DNA of 64,000 nt, from NCBI RefSeq assembly GCF_949628265.1, contig NC_088787.1, forward strand, positions 34,522,844 to 34,586,843, given 5' to 3'. The notes under the pieces were generated by a model. The model saw only the letters and a program-made list of their open reading frames with translations. It did not search any database and was not told the origin of the DNA. The DNA is from Cloeon dipterum. Taxonomy: Eukaryota > Arthropoda > Insecta > Ephemeroptera > Baetidae. Positions 56,209 to 64,000 of the stretch are shown piece after piece. Position 1 is the stretch's first letter. Each line of letters starts with the position of its first letter. The translations under genes were made by a program, and so were the position numbers.

Positions 56209-57689
56209 CTTATCATAGAGGTCGACGTGAGGAGTTGGTTTTGGGAGAGTGGGAAAAGAAGTGAGTCCAAACGAGAATACGTCGATCTGCGAACAACACG
56301 GCTGAAAATTTGCTCATTTAAAATAACAATTCCTCTTTAAAACAATAATAATTACCGTCAGAACGTCAATGTCTGGCATGTCTTCAGGAGGAGCAGGCAG
56401 GCCAAGAGCGGCGAGATCGATCTGCAGCAAAAAATTCTAATTTTTATTTAATTCCTGAATTTACCGACATTCTGAGTCTGAGAAAAACTTGCTCAAAACG
56501 ATGAAGACAGTTCTTTTGATGATTATATTATATGTTTGAACACATTGAAAGACAAATAAAAAAATGAACACGCAATTTCATAGGTTATTACGTATTATTT
56601 TTATCTTTTGTTTAAGAACTTCAGAAATTTTCAAATTAATATCACCTTGTAGAGCTTTGGTTCAGTCTTCAGGACATACTGCGGGTCTTCATCCACAGAA
56701 GGTTCACTCCTGAATAAAAATAAAAGCGACGATTTAATTAAAACCAATTCCTCGTTGTCCAAATTAAATTTCTGTCAGACCTGGTGTCATTGAGGGTCTT
56801 GCGCAAGTCTGCTTCGGTGGCCTCAGGGGGCAGCCGCACCGACGGCGTGTTCTTCGTCAGGGCGTCCAGCTCAGGTATTCGCGTGAGAACGACGCGGCAC
56901 TTGTCCACGCGCAGACTGGCGCCTCCGTCGGCGGCCCGCTGGAACAGGCTTCGGCCCGAAGAACTCGTGCTCGCCACCGGGTCTTGCCGGAGCCACTGCG
57001 AGGAGCCACGCCTCCGCACCAAACCAACGCTGCCCGCGGCACCTGACAAATTCAAATATAATTATTCAATTCTGACGCAGCTGAAAGTGATTTCGACGAA
57101 ATAAGTGATTTTTTGGGATATTTATTTTAAAAAATGTATTTAAAGAATGAAATTATAGTCTCAATCACATGATAATTTTGTTTGTAATATTACATAATTT
57201 TTAATAATTTTAATAAAAATTGTAGTGTACAGGTTGTAACGTTTTTAAAAAACACGTAATTTCACTTACTGTCATTGGCTGACTCCTGCCCGTTTGTTGA
57301 CTTGGGTCCAGCGACCATCACTACGTACAGTGGCTAGAAGAGAGTAAAAACATTAGGAAACACGTTAAAATACCTAAAATACATTGACAGAGATGGAGTA
57401 AAAACAAATATAGACTGAAATAACCAGTCTGACAAAAAAGCAAAAAATCTGTGGTCCAGCTGAACATGAGGCCCTTTCAGTTTTATTCCCGCAGTAAAAT
57501 TGCTTCAAAAGTACCCCTACAATGTTTTAATTCCCCGTCGTTTCTCACTAAACTCCTCTAATCAATCTAATCAATCAGCAATATATTTATGTTAGGTGGT
57601 CCTTTAATTTTCTGTATTGGACCGGCCGCGTGCACTTCTTCGCGCTGTTTGAGAGAAAAATGGGAAAATTCAGCCACTAAACTCACCAT
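56209..57689 (-). CDS. Intact 5' part of an unrecognised multi-exon gene
   Basis: The first coding exon is the ATG alone (57687-57689), followed at once by a GTGAGT donor. Next come 57270-57333, 56781-57042, 56646-56709, 56356-56421 and 56209-56286. All boundaries are GT-AG and all phases fit, giving about 178 open residues with no stop. The sequence starts PLYVVMVAGPKSTNGQ, then a Ser/Arg-rich part, CRVVLTRIPELDALTKNTP, SVRLPPEATEADLRKTLNDT, VDEDPQYVLKTEPKLYK, DLAALGLPAPPEDMPDIDV and FSFGLTSFPTLPKPTPHVDL. It has no signal peptide or membrane segment. The Pro-rich conserved motifs suggest a nuclear or adaptor protein, but the family is not recognised. It probably continues to the left, perhaps to the zinc-finger exon at 54.7-55.0 kb. 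Decayed relatives lie at 10.7, 15.9 and 45.6 kb. Confidence 0.65.
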
Positions 57690-57699
57690 CAAAGCAAAG

Positions 57700-58100
57700 A
57701 ACAAATCCTCCAGATGCGGATGCTGCCAAAATCAGCCCCTACGCCTCTCTAAAAACCTTGCAAAATCGAAAATGCAAAATAATTTAGCCGATTATGGAGA
57801 CACCAAATCCCCAAAACAATAGCGAATGGCGGTAGCAGTCAGCAGACAGCAGCAGAAGAGAAAGAAGCGTGTTGCGCATGCGTGGATTGCAGATTTTTCG
57901 CCTTTGGACTGCAACTTACTGCTACTGCAAGTGCAAGTGGCGCCTTTGTTTTGCTAATCTGGCACCTGGCTACGGCGGCAGCAGCTGTATCACGTGACTG
58001 CCTGGCGAATGATCAGGGATTAAAACACAGCGTAGCACGAATTGTTCCGCCGCAGCGGAGAGAGGAGAGAGCGAGGCGGAGGCATTGCCGCCGTTGAACT
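57700..58100 (-). promoter_or_regulatory. TATA-less promoter copy 5 and 5' leader
   Basis: CACGTGAC at 57991-57998, GCGCATGCG at 57874-57882, ATGGCGG at about 57825 and the conserved leader (GCGTAGGGGCTGATTTTGGC on the minus strand near 57735). The CRE seen in copies 1-3 is missing. This is the promoter of the best-preserved gene copy. Confidence 0.55.
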
Positions 58101-58735
58101 CGCTGCCTCTTTCTGATGCGCAAAAAATATGAAAAATATTATTCTTGAAAAAGGAGAGACAGTTGGCACCGTGATTTCAGCAGAAATTTTTTTACATTTC
58201 TGATATTAATTTGAAGTCTGGGATTTTTAAACGGTGTTCTTGTCCATTTTTGTTTTGTTTTATGGCAGGAATACAAAAAAAAAATCGCAAATCGCCAAAT
58301 TTAACCTTTTATTTAACCATTTATAATCTTTAAACGGCTAGGCAGTTTGAATATTTATTTAAATTTAAACATTTTAAACTAAAACACCGCACTCATTTAT
58401 TATCACCATCACCGCTCGTGGACAATAATCGATGACAGTCACAAATTAAAATTTCTCGTCAAAAACACGACGTCATCACGTGTTCATCAAAATATTATTA
58501 TATCCATAATTTCTGAATTTATGAATAGCCTATTTGTGTTTTGCTTACCAACACAGAGACATTAATAAAACAATTAAGTATTATTCCATTATAAGGAATC
58601 AAAAATAATTAAAGTGAATAATGCAAAACCCATGTTGCAGCTTTTGTTTATTCAATAACAACATTTAGAAAATACAAAAGAAAAATATATTTTTCGACTA
58701 AAAGCCTTATTCAAGCTTGTAATCGAGAACTGTCA
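58100..58735. other. Intergenic, promoter side of the acidic-DM9 gene
   Basis: A+T-rich, no coding signal. The start of the DM9 gene at 58738 is preceded by CTTGTAATCGAGAACTGTCAAC. Confidence 0.4.
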
Positions 58736-58737
58736 AC

Positions 58738-61700
58738 ATGGTTCCCATCGACTCCGATGATTCGGATAATTCGTCCGGATCGTGGGACGACAGTTCGTCG
58801 TCTGAGGACTCGAGTGTCCAGATTGAGGATTATGACTCTGACTATGAGAATATCACACCTCCGGCTCGTCTCGACCGTAAGTTCTCCTTTATATAGCGAA
58901 ATGGGACACGCACAGACGCTGTATATTAATACAATCACCAATTGAAAATATATAATCGCAGTCTCGACTAGACTGGAATTTTTAATAAAATTTCCCATCT
59001 TTTCGCCATTTTTACGCGGATTAAATAAAGAATTATATTTGTGTCTTTGACGAAATTTCTGAGCACACTATAATCGATTCTTGAGGGCCTTATTAGGTAA
59101 AATGGGTGTTTCCCGTCCAAAAAGTGTGGCGCGACGTGAAAACCTTTTTCCCGCCAAAACAATATGAACGTATCTACGAGAAGTGCGCATGCGTCAGAGC
59201 GGTTTATGAGCACTTGCAGAGAGACCGCAGCTGTACGAATGACCTTTTTGGAAGATACAGCCAGCTCTCACGCATGCGCAGCTCTCGCAAATACGTTCAT
59301 ATTGTTTTGGCGGGAAATAAAGTTCGCACATTGCACTGCGCTTTTTGGTCGGAAAAAATATCCACTTCACCTTATTCGAGCCTCGGGAATCGATTGGTGT
59401 GCATAGAAACTTCATCAAAGACGGCCTTTAAGGGAAAAATATAGATACTATAAGTTTTGAAGAGAGATAGATTAGATTATTTAAAAAAAAAATGAGGACA
59501 TTCTCCATGTGACCATGACAAATATTATTATTTCAAATAATTTGAGAGATCGCATTGCTTTATTCTAAACCAGCCCTAAATTAAATATTGCTCGTTTTTT
59601 TACTAATTTTAAAGACCCACTGAAGCCACTTTTCGTGGAGATCAATCGATTCCTGAAGGTTCGAAATAATTTTTCCGATCGAAAAACATTTTGTGACGTG
59701 CGAGGCCGGAGAGGCGCAAAGCAAAACGCACGTTGCTTGAACCTTTTGGTTGCTACGGCGCATGCGTCACTCTCTTTTGTTATTATTATAAAATTATTTA
59801 AAAATTTTATTTAAAATATTTTTAATTACAGATGGACATTTATGTAATTTAAATTTAGAGATGTTATCCTGCAAATTATTGTTGGCAAAAGAGTGAAAAA
59901 ATTGATCTGAAAGTCACACCAACAGGCTTCTGTAATAAAAAAAAAAATAATTTTTAGTGGCGGCTCGGTGGCAGAGCACGAGGAGCGGCCGCGTGCCTGA
60001 CGAGGCGTTCATCGCCTTCTCGAAAAATCCTGATGGCAGGATCTACGTGGCCAGGGTTTGGCACCAGGGTCAGCTCTTGCCGGCCATGGCTTTACCGAGT
60101 GGCAGTGCCGTCACGTGCCACGATGGCCACGTGCTGCAGTTCACGAAATACGAGGCGCTCATGCTGAGTGAATCCTCGTTCTACTGGCAAATGACCCATC
60201 AGGACCAAGAGCAATTGCCTAACAACGCTCTTGCTGTCTCGAGGAGTAAGGAAGGAGAGCCTTATTTCGTCGCAAGGGTGTTTCTTCAGGAGAAGTGCTA
60301 CGTTGGCAAGGTACGAATACGTTTCTTTTCTGAAACAAAAAAATAATGTAAATTCTGTTTCATTTTATACGGCTGTAATTTTATTTTTCTATGAATTTGT
60401 CTTGTACAATTTTAACATAATTCTATTTTAAAAGTTCCACTCTAAAACCACATTTTCGATTGTTAAAATCGACTGGAATATAAAAAATTATTTTTAGTCG
60501 GATTTAAACCTTCAATTTTTTTATAATTATTAAATATCGTCTTTGACAAAGCTCACCAACCGATTCCTGAGGGTCGAATTTAGTGCGTTCTTCGGGAGCA
60601 AATTTTTCTCCCTGGGAGTCCCGGTCCCGAAAAAATGTTTCCTCTGTTACCGGAATTTCCTGGTGCCCTTACCAAATATTTTTCCCGGGAATTCCCGCTC
60701 CCGACTCTTAATTCCCGATCCTTCCCGCTCCCGATTTCCCGCCAAAAATTTTAAAATCGAAAGTAGACACCAGCAATGTGCGTTGATAATTTTTAATTCT
60801 TAGCTCGCATATTTACAAATACAAACTTACTATGATCTTTTATTTTTCCGTGTTGAAGTTATAAATTATACTTTTCTTTGATAAAAAATCCACGGAGGCA
60901 ATTTTTACTGGTCAACGTTAAATACTAAGTTTTAAATAAAATTCAATTTTCTGTAGATGCAGAAATTAGTAAAACTAAACCTAAAAAACTGCATTTTATT
61001 TAGATCAAGAACTTTTCTCCTGACTATTTTAAGTGGCGTGAATCATCAATGAAAGAAAATTCTGTATTCTGTAACATTTTTAGTTGTAGTGAATGACAAA
61101 AAAGAAATATTACAGCTTGAACTCCGCAAATTGAAATTAGGACAGTTCATAAAGTTATCAAACCGTGAAAAATATCTAATATACAAAACATTCCTAGCAA
61201 TTTTTTAATCATTCTAGGAAAATTAAAAGCGAGTTGTGAATGTGAATTTTGACTAGGTTCCCGGGAATTCCCGCTCCCGGCAAAACTTTCCCGCTCCCGT
61301 CCCGACCGTGGCTCCCGCCTAAAAATTTGGGTCCTGGCGCCGGGAATTCCCGGGAGATTCCGGGAGTCCTGAGACATTCCCGTCCCGGCGAACGCACTAC
61401 TCGAATTAGGTATAGTGGATATTTTTTGCAACCAAAAAGTCCAGCGCGACGTGGGAACTTTTTTCCCGCCAAAACAATATATGAACGTTAATTTGAGAAG
61501 TGCGCATGCGTCAGAGCTGGTTTGAGCACTTGCAGAGAGACCTCCTGTACCAATGACTTCTTTGTCAGATCCAGCCAGCTCTGACGCATGCGCACTTCTC
61601 GCAAATAGGTTGATATTGTTTTGGCGGGAAAGTAGTTTTCACGTCGCGCTGGACTTTTTGGTCAGAAAAAATATCCACTTTACCTAATTTGACCATCAAG

Positions 61701-62012
61701 AATCGATTGGTGTGCACAGAAACTTCGTCAAACACAGTCTTTATACTGTTATAAATGGGTTTCAAATTATTACTTTTTATATCTTCATGCGTTCATGGTT
61801 GGCGAGTCAGAAAATTATTCCAAGAAAACTACACTTTACATGAATTTTAATTTTTTTTATTGATTTTTCGAAATTTACCAGGAAAGAAATTTAATTAATA
61901 AATTTTGATCTAAAAATTTCATTTCTAGGTTTTCCAGAGAATTTGCTACATTCCTTTTCATGGCGAAGAAATTCAGTGTACAGAATTTGAAATTTTGAAT
62001 GCGTCTTTCTAG
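58738..62012 (+). CDS. DM9 protein with an acidic Ser-rich N-terminal exon
   Basis: Exons are 58738-58876, 59958-60310 and 61929-62012. Donors and acceptors are GT-AG, the phases fit (1, then 0), and the total is 191 residues. Exon 1 encodes about 46 residues rich in Asp and Ser (MVPIDSDDSDNSSGSWDD, QIEDYDSDYENITPP). Exon 2 has DM9 repeat 1 (RIYVARVWHQGQLLPAM, FTKYEALML) and most of repeat 2 (NNALAVSRSKEGEPYFVARV, CYVGK). Exon 3 completes it (VFQRICYIPFHGEEIQ, TEFEILNASF). The third exon starts at the conserved phase-0 Val. Introns of 1.08 and 1.62 kb are unusually long for this cluster because they hold MITEs. No signal peptide is seen, so the protein is probably cytosolic, as is usual for DM9 proteins. 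The acidic head is absent from all other DM9 genes here. Confidence 0.75.
59043..59422. mobile_element. Hairpin MITE (GTCTTTGA ends) in DM9 intron 1
   Basis: About 380 bp. Termini are GTCTTTGACGAAATTTCT and the inverse of the right end (GTCTTTGATGAAGTTTCT). Long internal arms (CCCGCCAAAACAATATGAAC and its complement) flank GCGCATGCG motifs. A second copy lies at 60539-61737. No coding. Confidence 0.65.
60539..61737. mobile_element. Second copy of the hairpin MITE, split by another element
   Basis: The same termini and arms as 59043-59422. Removing the inserted element (60581-61399) and one 8-bp target copy leaves about 372 bp, close to the 380 bp of the other copy. It lies in intron 2 of the acidic DM9 gene. 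Confidence 0.65.
60573..61407. mobile_element. hAT-like element with kappaB-type palindromes
   Basis: The element is 60581-61399 (819 bp). Ends are TAGTGCGTTC and the inverse GAACGCACTA, with further CGGGA similarity. It is flanked by GTCGAATT (60573-60580) and CTCGAATT (61400-61407), an 8-bp duplication with one mismatch. The outer parts are full of CCCGGGAATTCCCGCTCCCG-like text, giving GGGAATTCCC at 60687-60696, 61263-61272 and 61342-61351. No transposase. Confidence 0.7.
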
Positions 62013-62146
62013 ATGATTTGTGCAAAGTCATTAATAAACAAAATGATTACTTACACCTAAACATGCAATAATAAATACATATAACATCACATTCATAACA
62101 TAATACTTTTTTAAATAATTTGTAATGATATTTTTTCATAAAATTT

Positions 62147-62391
62147 TTCCCACCGCGCAGATCCAAGATGGCGTCTGAATGTGGAAAACAAAAAGCTCTC
62201 TTTTGATTCCCGTACTAGTGTCAAGAGTTTGTTTTTACGATCCAAGAGACACAATTAGTACAAGTAATGCAAATTATTTCACAAGATTGACCAAATCTTG
62301 CTTCTTTTCGCGCATTTTCAAATGACCGTTTTATCGTGCCATGCTCCACCGGACGCCATATCTGCGCGTCGCACCAATCTGGTCCCCGCTG
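62147..62391. mobile_element. Truncated inverted copy of the 2.5-kb hAT MITE
   Basis: In reverse orientation it matches 2484-2690: CAGCGGGG end at 62391, CGACGCGCAGATATGGCGTC, CCAAGAGACACAATTAGT and GCAGATCCAAGATGGCGTC. The left terminal inverted repeat is missing. Confidence 0.65.
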
Positions 62392-62581
62392 ACACGATAA
62401 TTATAACTATGCATTCATAAAGAACATAGCAAAATGTTAATTTAATAAAATTAACATAACAGCCCAGTGCAACTAAACACATGCTTAAAATTTCCTTTTA
62501 AGCTAGCATTTTCATCAAATGATTTAATATTTTCATCCCTTTCCTAATAATTCGTCTACAGCAACAATCGTTGCAGTAGAA

Positions 62582-63497
62582 CTAGTTGCATATACGACCT
62601 GTATATTTGAATGTTAAGACGTCGAAGGTTGTCTGACTTGTTACTTTTCCATTGGGTGCTGGAACTGAGCAGACCCCATCATGAACCTACAATAAAAAAT
62701 TGATTGATCATTCCAGATTTTTATTTTGTCGAGAAAATAAACGAAAATGCCCTACTGGCTTTTTATTATGATATGATTTTTCTAACTGAGAAATAAGTTT
62801 AAATTTAATAGCACTTATATAAAATCAAGAAAAACATAGCTTAGTTAATCGTTTATTCCCTCGTATTATCTATTTTTCAATATGTAAAGTATTAGTATTT
62901 GTTGATTTCTAAAAAATATGATTTTTACTTAAACGGTTTTTAATTGATTTTTAACATATTTTGGTGCCTAAATTTGAAATATTTGTTCGTCTAATTGTAA
63001 GAGGTTTAATTAAATCTATTTCCTGTTTACCCTCAAAATTTGATTTAGATCAGCCTCTGATCAAATAAATGCAAAAAATCGAATAATTTTGGAGAAAAAA
63101 TATTGTTAAAATTAAGCCTTCAAATATTTCAGTTTTTCTGATTACGAACCTTCCCTATGGCATGGGATCCGCCGACCACGATTCTGCCGATATAGACTGG
63201 TCCATGGTTTCTATTGACGATGGCAACGAGGGCATCGTCCGGAATCAGATCATCGGGCTTCACGTGGACCCAGGTATACGTGCAATCCTCCTTGTCCACC
63301 AGCACGTCGAAAGGGCCGTCGACGCCGTAAACCTTTCCATCGTGACACACAAGCAGCTTTCCTCCTGACGACTTCAAGGTGCCTGGGTATGCGCAGTTTG
63401 CGATCGACGCGATGCCGATGTAGATGTTTTTCTGCGAAGAGTCAAGACCTGCGACAAAGGCGTTTGGTGGCAGGTTAGTTCCATAATGCCAAGCCAT
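62582..63497 (-). CDS. DM9-repeat protein, two exons
   Basis: Exon 1 is 63150-63497 and exon 2 is 62582-62686; the 463-bp intron (GTTCGT donor, TTGTAG acceptor) is phase 0. The protein has 150 residues and starts MAWHYGTNLPPNAFVAG. This gene is closest to the classic DM9 form. Repeat 1 has NIYIGIASIANCAYPGTL, KLLVCHDGKVYGVDG and FDVLVDKED; repeat 2 has IPDDALVAIVNRNHGPVYIG and HAIGK, then VHDGVCSVPAPNGKV and TTFDVLTFKY. The start lies 11 bp after a TTTGTAG acceptor, so a 5' untranslated exon is likely to the right. It lies tail to tail with the plus-strand DM9 gene ending at 62012. Two DM9 repeats and no signal peptide; predicted lectin-like or immune-related role by family. Confidence 0.85.
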
Positions 63498-63529
63498 CTT
63501 GATGGATGCTACAAAGAGATATTTTAAAA

Positions 63530-64000
63530 AATCTGAAGAAAGTCGGGGTTATATCTAAGTTTAGTATTTGTTTTTTCAGATCATTAAGGAATTTTAAATA
63601 AAAAATTTAATTAATAAAGCGCAAGTAAATTGCGGGAAGTTTATAATGTACATCATAAATTTATAATAAAAAGATAAAAACGTATTGTAAATATGTAATG
63701 TAATTTATATAAAATAATTTGACAGGTCTAATTTGTTCACTACTGCTCTCTTTTAAGATTGCAGAGCTGAAAATGTTGCTTGGCGATATCGAAACTATAT
63801 TTTGAATTGTAAAGTCAAATACAAATGAAAAAATTAATATTAACTTTTCAAATTTAAAAACTTGAATTCCTTAACAGACATCAGTAGTATTTCTACCATA
63901 TAGAGTCAAGACAAAATTTAAATTAGACTTGCAGTCAATTTTTGAGCTTGTCTGCACGTGACCATCAAAATAAGTTAAAAATGGGAGTCAAGCTTCACTT
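63530..64000. other. Upstream flank of the 63-kb DM9 gene
   Basis: A+T-rich, probably a 5' intron or promoter. No feature recognised before the window ends. Confidence 0.4.

Overview
This is a eukaryotic nuclear window, most likely from an arthropod and probably an insect. It is A+T-rich, genes are split by short GT-AG introns (many of 53-63 bp), and it is crowded with hairpin-type DNA transposon relics. Several units carry insect-style core promoters (TCAGT initiator plus downstream promoter element), and the most recognisable genes encode DM9-repeat (DUF3421-like) proteins, a family expanded in insects. No prokaryotic features, CRISPR array, rRNA or convincing tRNA gene were seen. Only domain-level recognition was possible, so most names describe a family and are not gene symbols.

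Layout. 0.5-1.7 kb: a small acidic two-exon gene and a hydrophobic ORF, both minus strand. 2.5-3 kb: a 224-bp hAT-type MITE with an 8-bp target duplication, and a decayed DM9 fragment. 4.1-5.7 kb: a tandem array of hairpin repeats. 6.6-8.3 kb: two intact DM9 genes (minus). 9.5-10.35 kb: the last three exons of a membrane protein (plus). 10.4-16.7 kb: two decayed copies of one gene facing each other, each behind a related promoter. 17-27.1 kb: a repeat-rich block with two inverted copies of a small transcription unit, a long foldback and TIR elements. 27.4-31.3 kb: a mosaic of gene remnants, including the N-terminus of a TFIIIC 220-kDa subunit (GTF3C1-like). 31.5-39.1 kb: a plus-strand tandem array of DM9 genes, one of them a four-repeat fusion, plus pseudogenes. 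39.4-45 kb and 51.6-55.6 kb: two copies of a segmental duplication, each with a small Inr/DPE transcription unit and a convergent exon encoding three zinc fingers. 45.6-49 kb: a decayed GTF3C1-like gene and its promoter. 56.2-57.9 kb: the best-preserved member of the duplicated, unrecognised gene family. 58.7-62.0 and 62.6-63.5 kb: two intact DM9 genes, the first with an acidic serine-rich N-terminal exon.

How it fits together. Three themes recur. (1) DM9 genes share one phase-0 intron just before the last part of the second repeat, so they descend from a common two-exon ancestor, with one intron loss (6.6 kb) and one tandem fusion (35.6 kb). In other animals DM9 proteins act as carbohydrate-binding or immune-responsive proteins; that role is inferred here. 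(2) A housekeeping-like promoter (GCGCATGCG, TGACGTCA, CACGTGAC and ATGGCGGC motifs) has been copied five times with its downstream gene, and most copies have decayed. (3) A four-copy small transcription unit with an exactly spaced initiator and DPE has spread with its flanks. Transposons have repeatedly cut into the DM9 array, removing exons, and one element carries perfect kappaB-type sites into a DM9 intron.
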